A stretch of 64,000 nucleotides of DNA from assembly GCA_903772945.1 (NCBI GenBank), contig CAICTM010000464.1, forward strand, positions 1 through 64,000, in the 5' to 3' direction. The stretch is from Seminavis robusta. Its lineage: Eukaryota; Bacillariophyta; Bacillariophyceae; Naviculales; Naviculaceae. The translations under genes and the position numbers were made by a program. Below are positions 32,765 through 43,702 of the stretch, piece by piece. The notes under the pieces are model-generated. The model made no database searches. It saw only the letters and a program-made list of their open reading frames with translations, and was not told the DNA's origin. Each line of letters begins with the position of its first letter. The stretch's first letter is position 1.

Positions 32765-34798
32765 ATGTCTTCCTCTGGCAATGATCCTCCTGGTGGCGAT
32801 GCCCCTTTCGATTGGATGCGCCGTTGTGACGATGACTCTCCGCCCCTTCCCAAGAAGAAGCCTGTTACCAAGATGACGCCTTTCGCCAAGATGACAACTG
32901 CGGGCCGTTACGAAGATCTGGTTCGGCAGCGTAAGAAGCAGTGGGACATTCAACAGGAGAACAGGTTCTTGAAAGCCCTCGGCAATGTCTCTCAGTCGGT
33001 TCCCAACAACATGGTTCCCAACAACAAGACCGTTCGCAAGGTGAAGACTGTGGCTGAGTGGAACCGTGACCAGGAAAAGAAGTTCTCAAAGGCCCTTCAA
33101 GCTGGCATGAAGAAAGCTCCGCCTTCCGGATCTGTTCGTCGCGATTCCAAACTTCGTGTTGCTCGTCCTTCCATGCCACACCCCCTCTCACGTTCCAAGT
33201 CCATGAACAAAAAACCCAGCAACTATGATGGTGGTTACTTGGACGACTCGATGCTCTTCGATCCGTACAATCCTTACGGTCCAGGCAACCCGGGGGCGGC
33301 ATCCCTCCCTCTTCCAAGAAACAACAACAAAGGTGTTTCGGCTGAGGTTACGAAGAAACGTCGTGCCACGCTGAAATCCATTCGCGATGGATCTTTGTTG
33401 AAGGATCCCAACTCAGTGTACTACCACGTTCCGTCCATCGAAGCTGCTAACAGCACTCCACCCCGTGCTCCTGATATTGCCCCACCAGTCGAAAGTCCTG
33501 ATGAGTTTCCCTTGGAAGATTTCATCCTCATGGCCGCTGCCAATATGGAGCTGTCTGAGCGTGTGGAGAAAGTGCTCAAGCTTATGACTGAGCAAGGTGT
33601 CTTGGTTATCCCTGTTCTCAAGCGATACTACTTGAGTATTGACAAGTATCAGCGCCAATACTTGGGTCGAAAACTGGACTGGAAGTATGAAGACCATGAG
33701 CTCAAACACCCTTTGCTTTTTCTGGCTCAGACCGGCTATCCTTTTCCCAAAGAGGGCGATGATTGGGATATGATGGGAATGTACATTCATCCCGATGTCT
33801 TCTGGAACAAGCTGCATATGCTTCACTGGGGTCTCACCTTCCGTAGCTCGTGGTTCTACTATGTTGCTGCTGGTTTCAACTGGGACTTGGAAGAGTATGG
33901 CCATCGACGTGATCACTTTGCAAGCGAACACCCATTCTCTGGATGGCTCACTCGTCGTCTAAGCACCAACGACGTTGTTGAAGAAACTGACGGTTTCGCT
34001 GAATGTTCTGATGTTGGCGATGGAGTTCCTCGTCGTGTTAGCGTGGGCAAGGCTTATGAACCTGTTAAGATCACCACAGGAACTTCCTCCATCATTTATG
34101 GGTGCACTGAGTCCTACAGTCCCATTCCAATGTCTGGACCAAGTACATCGTCGTCCTCCGCTGAAGGTGGTCGTAAGCGTGCACCCACTGAAGGTGGCCG
34201 TAAGCGTGCACCCATCAATACTGCTGATGACAACCACTTCGAAACAGCCTTGGTCATCACCAAGTCTAGGAGCCGCGAAGCCAACGGATCTCCAGAGAGT
34301 TTGGGAACAGCTGAACAGCCACTTGAAATTTCTTCCTCTGTCAGTGATGACTCCTCTGGAAAGACTTCTGAAAAGGCCATTGATGTGGATGCTAAGCAAG
34401 CTGCAAAGAAGAAAGTTTCTCGTGCTCCTGTGGGGATTACCCGCTTGAAGAGTCCTCTTGCCGACAATTCTCCCCTTTACAATTCTCCCCTTTCTTCGTC
34501 CAACACTGCGAGTACCAAGTCTTCTGGTCCGCTTGATCGGCGTCGTCGGAAAGTTGTCAAGCAAGCTGTTCGTCGCCGTCTTCTACCTGATACCCGTAGT
34601 CCTGACCCCGGTAGTCCTGAGGAAGAAAGTGAGGAAGAAAGTGAAACGCAACAGTTCCAGGATCATTGCAGTCAAGCCTCTGCCCAGGATGAAGACGACG
34701 AAGAAGAGCAAGACGATGAAGAGGAGGACGATGGTGAAGAGGAGGACGATGGTGAAGAGGAGTATTCAGATGACGGTCATGTCTCCCCAGAGTACTGA
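32765..34798 (+). CDS. Unrecognised 677-aa protein with acidic tail, next to the transposase
   Basis: The start ATG follows a short leader after the 74-bp repeats. Residues 1-180 are basic, Pro/Lys-rich and probably disordered. A more ordered part lies at about 245-395 (hydrophobic and aromatic, for example LLFLAQTGYPFP, MYIHPDVFW, HMLHWGLTF, WFYYVAAGF), with many Trp, Tyr and His. A Ser/Lys-rich region with a duplicated EGGRKRAP unit follows, and the last ~50 residues are Asp/Glu-rich. I do not recognise a family. It is one long exon with many T-ending codons, on the same strand as the transposase and 580 bp downstream. It may be a second gene of the same mobile element or a separate host gene. 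Confidence 0.7.
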   Translation: MSSSGNDPPGGDAPFDWMRRCDDDSPPLPKKKPVTKMTPFAKMTTAGRYEDLVRQRKKQWDIQQENRFLKALGNVSQSVPNNMVPNNKTVRKVKTVAEWNRDQEKKFSKALQAGMKKAPPSGSVRRDSKLRVARPSMPHPLSRSKSMNKKPSNYDGGYLDDSMLFDPYNPYGPGNPGAASLPLPRNNNKGVSAEVTKKRRATLKSIRDGSLLKDPNSVYYHVPSIEAANSTPPRAPDIAPPVESPDEFPLEDFILMAAANMELSERVEKVLKLMTEQGVLVIPVLKRYYLSIDKYQRQYLGRKLDWKYEDHELKHPLLFLAQTGYPFPKEGDDWDMMGMYIHPDVFWNKLHMLHWGLTFRSSWFYYVAAGFNWDLEEYGHRRDHFASEHPFSGWLTRRLSTNDVVEETDGFAECSDVGDGVPRRVSVGKAYEPVKITTGTSSIIYGCTESYSPIPMSGPSTSSSSAEGGRKRAPTEGGRKRAPINTADDNHFETALVITKSRSREANGSPESLGTAEQPLEISSSVSDDSSGKTSEKAIDVDAKQAAKKKVSRAPVGITRLKSPLADNSPLYNSPLSSSNTASTKSSGPLDRRRRKVVKQAVRRRLLPDTRSPDPGSPEEESEEESETQQFQDHCSQASAQDEDDEEEQDDEEEDDGEEEDDGEEEYSDDGHVSPEY

Positions 34799-36945
34799 AC
34801 AGTCGGGTTGTGTCATTGTGCTTCTGTTTCGCGAGATGTTTCGCGAGATGTGGATGGAAGTATTCATCGCTGGTCTTATTCGTCAGCGAACTCTCAAAAA
34901 CGTGGATTCGGAAGGGGTACGCTACAGCGAGTTTCGGTGTTAAGAAACCATATTGCTGTCTGGCGATCCTCTCTGACGTCACACCTTCTCATTATATCCG
35001 GAACGTATAATATATATTAAAGTTCGCTTTATGTGTAAAGCCATAATTATGTAATGCTCTAGCTAGTAGCTAGGAACCATCCAACAGTGAGAATATTCTC
35101 ACTGAATGTTCCACCCAGTTCTTTGCGGCGGACACAGTGAAACCAGCCTGTACAAAATTGAAAATTGCACTGTAAGTGTCAAAACAATCTACATAATGTC
35201 AAAATATGATAAATCAGGTCGTTTAAAAACCTTTTCATTAAGATTAATCCGGAAATGCTGATTTCCTTGGCTCACACAAGCCACAAGTTGATGTGAAAAG
35301 CACCACAGGATGACTACAGGATGAACTCAACCAATATGGCACCCACACAACCAAACTAAATATCTAGAGTTGTCTACATTCTTTGCTTATCACAGCCATG
35401 TGATGGTTGTAGTGGTGACAGCCATGTAGCAGGCATTATCTTATGTCAAACTAGTAGCTTCATTTTTCTTCCAGAATTCCCAAGTTCTCAGATCACCTGG
35501 GTCTCATGATGGAAGAATCTAATATGGTTTGTGGGCGGGTTAGGATCGCGAACCTGATTGCCAAACTAAATGAGCAACTTGGTAACCCGCCTTCACCAGA
35601 GCACCGGTAGCTGTACTGCTAACTAGTAGGCTTCATTTCAACCGAAAGACGGAAGCATCGGCTCACCAAAAAATTCTATCAGTCAAATGCAAGGGCCTTG
35701 TGTCTTCCCTTCCTCGAACTAACAGCGATGGGAGCTACTAGCTACTTCTAGCTTAGCTAACCAGCCGTTACCTGGTATTGTTTCATCTGTGAAGAGAATC
35801 AGGGTGCTTGACGTATGCGTAGCATGTTTGCCGCGACAGAATGTTCTGTTTCTTCAGCCAAGCTTGTTCCATCCCTCGTCTTGCCCACTCGCTATCATCT
35901 CTCAAGCACACCATTGCTTCCTCTGTGGCGTAATGGACTCAGCTTTCACGGAGAGTTCGATCTGGCGGCCTCAGAATCCCAATTTTTCCACCCGCAAGAG
36001 TACAGAGGTCTGATACAGAAGCAAGCCATTCTTCACACTGTAGGAAACTGTTTGTGTTAGCGATGATGCTTTGAAGGTTGGTCTGTTCCGTACCTAGTAC
36101 ATGTAGAGCTAATCTTGACAGTGGCGCACTCAAAAGCTCCTTGAGTTTTATATTCGACCTGCTTGGAAGCGGAGAGAAAACTACGCCCTCTAGCCAATCA
36201 TTCAAGGAGCTTGCCAAGCGCAGCTATTGCGAAATGTCGTGTCTGGCGGCTGGTTTGAGGACTACGGTATTGTGAGCGGCAAGCAAGTTGCTTCCTGAGG
36301 CTGAGACCATGCAATTCCAGAATGACTCACCGGTTTCAGTGCACCACCCCCAATTCGAAGAAGGAAGGACGTTGTCCTAGTGGTACATCTATTGGCCATG
36401 GCGTGGAATGAAGGGCTCGCTCTGAACACTGAAGGGAGACCTGCATGTCTTGAGTATTGATTGCTACTGGCTATGCAACGCGGGGGTTGATCTTGCTGGA
36501 GCTTTCCAACTGCCATGCATAAGTACATGTACAGTCGTACTTATTTTTGATGGCCTATATGGCTTGGTTTGGTAGCACACCTGGGTGCAAACGAAGCTTC
36601 CTTTGCCATTGCAGTCCAGGTACGCTACGGTCCTGACTGCCATAGCAGCTCTCAACTCGTGCATGTCAGATTTCAGCTGATTTCGGTAGGTCCGTACTAG
36701 AGTACCAGGTGCTGCTGTACCAGTAGAGCCGTGCGCGCTGTCTGTCACAACAATGACTGGAATCTTTCAAGTCATGCTTCCTTCAACAATGACTTCACCT
36801 GAACCGGTACGATGTACCAGGTACCGGTACTGGTACTTGCCAGCAGTCGGTGTCTCTCACATCTCACACAAACTTCAAGAATCTTACTGGTAACAACCTT
36901 CCTGACACTTTCCCCTAACCAAAAACACAACAAAACATTTGGAAG
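34799..36945. other. 2.1 kb intergenic region
   Basis: No convincing gene. A 12-bp direct repeat TTTCGCGAGATG occurs at about 34827-34852. GGTACC/ACCGGT-type palindromes cluster at 36805-36840, shortly before the next gene. Confidence 0.5.
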
Positions 36946-37992
36946 ATGACTTCTATTACTACCGCACTGCTGATGACCATGATGGCCTTGGTTTCGTCAT
37001 TGGGCGAATCAGCTTCATGCAAAGGGTCTGTAAATACGCAAAGTATCCTTTCGACTCAAGATGGTTCGATCACCAGCATTGAATCGAAACGAAACTGGCC
37101 AAGGAGTAAGAATGTTACCCTTCGCACTAACTACCGAATGCCCATTTCCATTGAACCAACCACGGAGGATACCGTGAATGTAACTGCTATTCCAAATTTT
37201 GCAATCTTGGCAGAGGTTGCGTCGGTCGGAGAAGGCAGCGACGCAGTGGCAGTGACATTCATGGAATACAATGACTCGTATGTCCCCAACGAACAAGCTG
37301 GCATCAACGTTCAGTTCCCGGCAGATCAATTGAAAAGACTCCTTGTGGATGGAAATGATGACGTTCAAGTCGCTCCTGGTTTCACCAGTCTTGCAGACAT
37401 TGAGATCGAAGGTGCCGCCAACGTTCTCATTAAGGAAGTCAAGCCAAGCAATGGGATGCCTTGGAACCTAACTGTGGACTGCATAGATTGCGTTGTTCAA
37501 GTGGTTGATAGTGCCCCTGTTTTGTTGCAGCTAACGGGTGGAGAAGTGACGATTATCGGAGGAGACGTTGTGGAAGGATCCTACATGCAATCGGGAACAC
37601 TTACAGTGGCCGGCCAAATTCTTGGACTAGAGTTTACCGGCTTCGGAAGTGATGATGACGAAGACAAGGACATCACGACATCTACGTCTTGTGCTGCCGT
37701 TGAGTATGATGAGTTCTTTGGAAGTCCTTGCAAGGAGGATCCTTCTATCTCTGCAACCACAGCAGCAGAGATTGCGTGCACAGCTCCTACTTGTGAGGTG
37801 AAATGTACACAAACCGTTATCCAAACTGACTCGTCTTACAGCCGGGGTCGTGACTGTGAAACCAACACATGTGGCGAGACGACTGGATCCGCATCCACAT
37901 CTACAGCATCTGCAGCAACGCGTTCTTTGTGGCAAAGCGCATCCATTCTCGCCACAGTGGTGATTGGGCTGAGTATGGTCCTCATCTCTTAA
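36946..37992 (+). CDS. Secreted, probably GPI-anchored surface protein, 348 aa
   Basis: The N-terminus (about 1-24) is a signal peptide. The body (90-235) is rich in short beta-like segments with Gly and Val, such as VDGNDDVQVAPGF and LTGGEVTIIGGDV. This resembles the head domain of DUF2807-type putative adhesins (a right-handed beta-helix-like fold), but the match is by eye only. A Cys-rich stretch follows (about 250-305). The C-terminus is Ser/Thr-rich and then hydrophobic to the last residue (LASVVIGL-like, ending VLIS), as in GPI-attachment signals. It has several N-glycosylation sequons (for example NVT, NDS). A cell-wall or surface role is inferred. It is a single exon. Confidence 0.65.
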   Translation: MTSITTALLMTMMALVSSLGESASCKGSVNTQSILSTQDGSITSIESKRNWPRSKNVTLRTNYRMPISIEPTTEDTVNVTAIPNFAILAEVASVGEGSDAVAVTFMEYNDSYVPNEQAGINVQFPADQLKRLLVDGNDDVQVAPGFTSLADIEIEGAANVLIKEVKPSNGMPWNLTVDCIDCVVQVVDSAPVLLQLTGGEVTIIGGDVVEGSYMQSGTLTVAGQILGLEFTGFGSDDDEDKDITTSTSCAAVEYDEFFGSPCKEDPSISATTAAEIACTAPTCEVKCTQTVIQTDSSYSRGRDCETNTCGETTGSASTSTASAATRSLWQSASILATVVIGLSMVLIS

Positions 37993-39149
37993 TTCAGACA
38001 TTAATTCAGACACGCCAAACGCAACAAAAGACGCCCAGTTTCAGAACAAATAATCACAATCAGTAGAGCAATTGTAAAGACTATGTTGTTATCGTCACAG
38101 AGGAGACTGGTAGATCAGTGCTTTCCCAACTCAACTCGTGACAGTCTGAGGCAGCCACCACCGAGAATCCCGTTGGTGGCTGAATTATTACTTGATATCG
38201 AGCAGCAACGAACGATTACCCATAAAGGCATCGTCAGGGATAAAGATGTTCTATTCAAACGTCGCTAGTTAGCTTTCTGCCCAAAGAGCCCATGTTTCTG
38301 GCCCGAGGAGAACGATCATCGCCAATTTCCCCTCAGAGAAGCGACGTACGTACACTATCTCGTGTGATGCTTCAGACCACTCCGCGAGCCGCCCCAAAGG
38401 CCGGATTGATTCACCAGCACCTTTCCTTTAGATAGTTGCGTGGAAAGCCGCGAGGTGCCATCAGACGAGGACTGTTAACTATGGCAACAACCTACACACA
38501 CGTCGACGAAAAACGCATTCTTCAGAGTGAACTTAAAAGAGTCACCGTATCAGAGCCACGTCCGGAACGTGCCCCAATACATGTAGGAACCGTAGCCTCA
38601 TCGGAACACCCAATGATACCGGCAGCTACAGGGACCTCCGAATCGTGAGGCAGTGGGGTGTGCGTCTTGCCTTTGCTACTGGTACCCGTGCATGCAAGGA
38701 CCTTTCACTATTTCGCGAGGAAACCAACAGATCACTGATAGATGTCACTGGCCAGAAGCAACAACCAAATTTGAGCGAAACCAGCACCAACGCCCGCACT
38801 TGGATACCGGTTAGAGTTTGGGCAGCTTGAGTGCTGCATGCAAGGTGCAAAGTGGGACAGGCTACGGGGCACGGTCACAGTGCCGATCCTGAATTGATTC
38901 CTTAACTCTTCAGGAGCAACCACGTCATCACGGGGAATGTGGTCAATTTTGGCCAGTCGTCGCAGCAATCTTGACAAGATTGATCGGAGTTTAGTCGTCC
39001 AAAAGATCCGGTACCTGGTACCGTACCACTCCCAGGCTCCGCCAATCGCCACTTGCAAGAGTCTCATTATTCCTTGACGATCTCAGATCTCAGAACAACA
39101 AAACCACAAAATCAAACTCAAACAACAACGAATACCCACAGCACGCAAC
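37993..39149. other. Intergenic region
   Basis: I see no convincing gene in this 1.15 kb. GGTACC motifs lie near 39010-39026, upstream of the next small gene. Confidence 0.5.
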
Positions 39150-39536
39150 ATGGCAGCCCAAAGCACATCCCGAGAACCTCGCAAGGTACGAGGCAGACCA
39201 TCGCAGCGAAGCAGCATTGCCAGCAGCAACCATGATGCCAGGCCTCCTCTTTCCCCCTCGCGACGCCCTTCCCGACCAAGCACGGGAAGCAGCAACATCA
39301 CTTGGTCGCCTTCTCCCTCCCAAACGCAGCTCCTTCTTTCTGAAGACAGCTACTGGATGGTGGATATTGGTGGATACTGCTCAAAAAGAACTTTGCACAG
39401 GAGAAACGAAGTGATGGCTGTTGAGGACAACAACGACGAAGAATGTCAGATCCCCACGAAGCAAAAAGCTCAACGTGAGACGAGCGACAACGACCTTTTC
39501 GGACTGGCCTTTCTGGAAGAGGACCGAAAGCAATAA
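39150..39536 (+). CDS. Small Ser/Arg-rich protein of unknown function, 128 aa
   Basis: The ATG sits in a good context (cacgcaacATGgca). The first half is rich in Ser, Pro and Arg (RPPLSPSRRPSRPSTGSS), the second half is mixed and acidic, and the end is FLEEDRKQ. No domain is recognisable. The composition suggests a disordered, possibly phosphorylated protein. Other frames here are also open, so this call rests on start context and protein-like composition only. Confidence 0.45.
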   Translation: MAAQSTSREPRKVRGRPSQRSSIASSNHDARPPLSPSRRPSRPSTGSSNITWSPSPSQTQLLLSEDSYWMVDIGGYCSKRTLHRRNEVMAVEDNNDEECQIPTKQKAQRETSDNDLFGLAFLEEDRKQ

Positions 39537-40265
39537 TATGTCATCATCAGAAGGCTTGGCAATGATATGTTTGAATGGGGAATGATTGTAATGGAATCTA
39601 CTAGCAGTATAGTATTCAGTGGATAAAGAACATGTTCGGTATCCTGTTTGGATCTTGATGTCCGTTTACTTGCCGGCGTGCTACCGGTAGCTACTAGTAG
39701 TACCGGTACATGTAGAGGGTCCAACCAAGTCAAGATTAGAAGTGAAATACACAAAACATCATCATGGTCAGTTCTGGAGCGTTAGGGTGGAAACTCCGAC
39801 GAAGGCGAAAACAAAAACGGTGCGCGAAAAAGAAAAGTGATGGAAGGATGGAGGGGCGCAAAAGATGACTGCTTGTTGGGGTTCAGTCCCAGCGTTCCCG
39901 CACTGAGCCAACCCCCATTATTTAGGAGTTACAACAGGCAGCTCGCAGCTTAGATCTTTTGCCGGGAGGTGCGGTAACCATAACACTCCATTTGTACCTT
40001 TGAGTTTTGAATCAAAAGCTACCGTAGCACAAGATTTACCCAAACTGCCTAGATATATCAATGCTCTTGTCCCGGTTGCTGGTTTCTTGGGAAGTTCTCA
40101 CTGGACTGCTTGAACTTCATTATTTGTTCCTGGATCCGCAGCGTCGCCTCTCGAAATCCTTTTTTGGTTCCCTCTGATCTTTCTGTCTTTCCTTCCTCGA
40201 GCAATCCAATCCAGTATTACCAAACCAATTAGTCTACTAGGCAAACAGGAAGGCTCGAGCAAACC
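39537..40265. other. Intergenic region
   Basis: No gene is visible. An ACCGGTAGC...ACCGGTACATG palindrome-rich patch lies at 39683-39712. Confidence 0.5.
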
Positions 40266-42917
40266 ATGAGTGACAATCCAAGCAACAAATTGAAAGGATC
40301 GGGCGAGGAGCATGGGACTACTGGCAGGACCGAATATTCCTCCTCTGAGCAGGAGAGGGCCGCAAACACCCCTGTGGTCGCAGAAGGTACACAAAAAGAT
40401 GAGGCCTTCAAGACTCTAGTCAACATCCTTGACCAGAAAGTCCAGGAAAATACAAAACCTGTTGCCATATCAAACACAGATGCTAGAAACGAAACCCGAG
40501 GCGAAAACGATGACACCGTCTTGGAGGTCGCCAGGTCTGAAGTTGAACTGCCCAGCAGAATGCTGACGGAAGCAGCACCCGGGGCCTATGCTGTTCCTGG
40601 GCGACTATCTACAGCAGCTTCTTCTGGAAACGAATTGCCGGGCGACGAGGCTGCTGCTCCCAATCCTACTGCCGACAATCCAAATTCAACCACTACGGTC
40701 ACCGCTTTTTTGTCGCCTGCAGAGAATCAAAATCGCACCAATGGCGGCAGTCACCATCAAACCGTCGGAGAACTGGTTGTCCATGCAAGCCCTGACGATG
40801 ATGACAACAGAAACCAAGAAAACGCAAAAAAAAGAAAAGTCGTGGCCTTTGTGGGCGTATTGCTATTGCTGGCTGTGATTGTTGTCATTGTGATGGCATT
40901 GGCAGGAGCCTTTGGCAGCAAGACAGATGACGAGTCTGGCAAGGCAGAGTCTGGCACAGCAAACGGTTCCTCAAATCTTGCTGATGTTAATGACACGGCA
41001 GTGGACATTGCCAACAACTTGCGATTTTCCAAGACACTCAGGAAAATAAAGTCCGAGGGAATACTACACTGCCCTTTCATGCCAATAGCAGGATACATGT
41101 TTGCCAATTCAACCACTGGTGATGCTGATGGTATTCATACTGTTATGGTAAGACAATATAAATGTCCCTCCTGTTTTGCTTTTGGCACACCGTCACTGAA
41201 GTCATTCTGACAGGTTTCCATGTGCTTCCGCATTTGATGCAGTGCCGAGCCATTGGGTCTGCCATCTTTGGGGCTGATCGTCTACCATCTGGATTTAGTG
41301 GTCGCAACAAGCTGTGGACTGTCAATGCCACTGTTGGCACAATGTTCGAAGAGAAATATAAGGATTTCAATGAAACCTTCCCCAGGATTGAATGGGTGGA
41401 TCTAACTCCAGTTCGGACTGGAAGGGGACTCTCACAAATTTTTACAGGTATTGGTTACACCATGGAACGGCATACTTACGAGGTGCGTTGATGGCGTACT
41501 TTTTGTTCTAGCATGGTTCTTTGAAAATGCTCTCACGCCTGTGCTTCCCATCACAAACCAGCATTTCCTCAAGTTTGGACTGTCCTTCACCCAACCATAT
41601 TCTTTTGAGGGAGCTTACATATCTGGCAATCCTTTCTTTGTGGAATGCTTTGTTGACAAGGGCTTCAAGCATACGCAAGAATGCAAAGACTTGTCTATTT
41701 GCACCAACATGGGCTCATCGTACTACACATTTCTTTCGAGGGTCATTCCAGATCGGCGCATCCACAAGATCCAGTTTTACACAGATGCCTATCCCATGTT
41801 TGTCAATGCATCATGTAACCTGATCATCCATTCTGCGGGGGAACGGGCCAGGGATGTTGTCCTGAACCAATATGGCTACAAAGGGAACTTTACTACCAGT
41901 GGTGCTGTTTTCAACAAAGAGCCTATTGGGCTTGGGACGTTTAAAGGTGACCCAGTTTGGGATGACTTTGTCAATGCTGTGGTCCAGTCCTTAGTCTCTG
42001 CTGAATTGCACGGTATCACCAAAGCAACAGCTCGCCTGTTTCCTCAGACTGATGTCTTCGGCGAAGACTTCAGGGATATGTTCCGAAACGCAATTGGGGC
42101 GGTTGGAAACTTTGCAGAGATATATGAGGAGCATCTGCAAGAGGCCATCCCACGGGAAGCAGTGAACACTATCAACAATGGTAATGCTGGACTTTTGTTC
42201 GCCGCACCACTGGGAACCCAAAAGCTTTGGTCAAATTTTACTCTTGGCCACAATATTCAACGAGTTCTGGAACGTGGGCGGCTGTTCTGTGGTGTCCGGT
42301 TGGGCCGGCCTGGCTTTGCTACTGGTAAAAATGACAATGGCACGGTCCCCACATTTGCTGGGATGGACGTTGATTTTTGCAGGGCTGTTGCAGCCAGTAT
42401 GTTTGGTGGTGATACTGAAGCTGTAGACTACATCGAGCTGAATTCAAGTGACCCCAGTGATGGCTACGTTAAGCTTGCTGCCGGTGGGGTTGATGTGGTT
42501 GCTGGTGCAACTTGGAATCTTGCCAATGATGTGAAAGAACCTGGCACAGGAATTGGCTTTGCCTTTTCACAACCCTACTTTTATGGGTACGGTGAGGAAG
42601 AGGACAACCTTTGCCTTGCTTCGATGCAGGATGATCAAGTATGGTCAACTTACTTGTACTGGGTTGTTGGCTGCACCATCTATGCCGAGCAAGAAGGAAT
42701 TGGCCAGACCAACTCAACAAAGATGCCCTTGATTTATGCTTTTGGTGAAGGCTTTCAACGGATGTTTCGAGATATTGTTCTAGCTGTCGGAAATTACAAA
42801 GAAATGTACTCCCGAAACATCGAGCCCACCATCCCTCGGTCAGTCCACAGAAGAAACAGTTTGAACTATGGATCAAGTTCGGGCCCTCAGCTCTACCCCA
42901 TGCCCGGTTTCATGTAA
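40266..42917 (+). CDS. Type II membrane protein with two tandem bacterial-type solute-binding domains
   Basis: Exon 1 is 40266-41147 and exon 2 begins at 41243. The frame changes between about 41410 and 41450. A 37-nt GT-AG segment (41411-41447) would join the frames to 839 aa, though that is very short for an intron, so an indel is an alternative. The N-terminus is acidic and disordered, with one membrane span at 192-216. The outer part holds two related domains. The second reads GRLFCGVRLGRPGF, FAGMDVDFCRAVAAS, GGVDVVAGATWNL, FSQPYFYGYG, closely resembling AapJ-type amino-acid-binding proteins (SBP_bac_3 fold). The first reads GILHCPFMPIAGYMF, CRAIGSAIFG, FTQPYSFEGAYISG. No transporter or kinase domain is attached. 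Possibly a nutrient sensor or scavenging receptor. Confidence 0.8.
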
Positions 42918-43702
42918 TACTGCCTCCTAAATTGATAATAATTTTGCACAACTGGGCTACCAGTAGCTAGCTTCATCTAGCTTCTAGCTAGCAAGTGCCA
43001 GCAACACGGCTTCCCTCAACCGATCGGCTTTTCGGCTGCGGTGGACGACGAATAGGCGGCTGCATGGTTAGCTGCTGGTTTGCCACGGTGCCCTCCTCAC
43101 TGGCTGATTCCGAGCTTCCATCCTGTTCCTGATGGAGCTGTTGTTTCTTTCTCTGGGACAACTAGTCTTGTGTTGTGTTGTCCAAAAACATTGACAAGAT
43201 TGGTAAACCGGTTCGAGTTGCGTTGAAGTGTGCTGAAAGCAGGCAAACCTCACAGAAAATTTGGCCAACTACGCCACTGGAAGTTGGTTGGCTCCTTGCT
43301 TGGTTGCTTCCTAAACGTAGCCACGACCTGATGAGATTTAGCTATATCTGACCCCCAAGCTGGTGAGCTACGTAGCATTCCTGTTATTGATGGTTTGACA
43401 CGGCTGCAACATGCCAGGCAGCACGTGCAACACGCTTCTCTGGCTTTGGTTGCCTGATGGGAATCGGCGCTCAGGTTGCAATCGGGCCAAATCGTGGGCA
43501 CCAGGTCGGAGAGCGAAGAGGAGGTTTATTGGAGGAAGGCTCTCATAGCCAAGCAGACAACGGGCCGGGGACCACATAATAGGCACACGCCCCGAAACTC
43601 TACCTACGAGACTCTTTGATTTTTCTCATGCATGATAAAAGTTCTATAAAACAATACTGGTTAGTTAGGGTACGGTATCCTTAGATAGCTTCGTTCTATT
43701 AA
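42918..43702. other. Convergent intergenic region
   Basis: 3' flanks of two converging genes. CTAGCTAGC motifs lie at 42964-42991. No gene is visible. Confidence 0.5.

Noticed and set aside
28437-35040. Terminal inverted repeats for the MULE
   Set aside because: I compared the flanks by eye and found only short chance matches, so no element borders are claimed.
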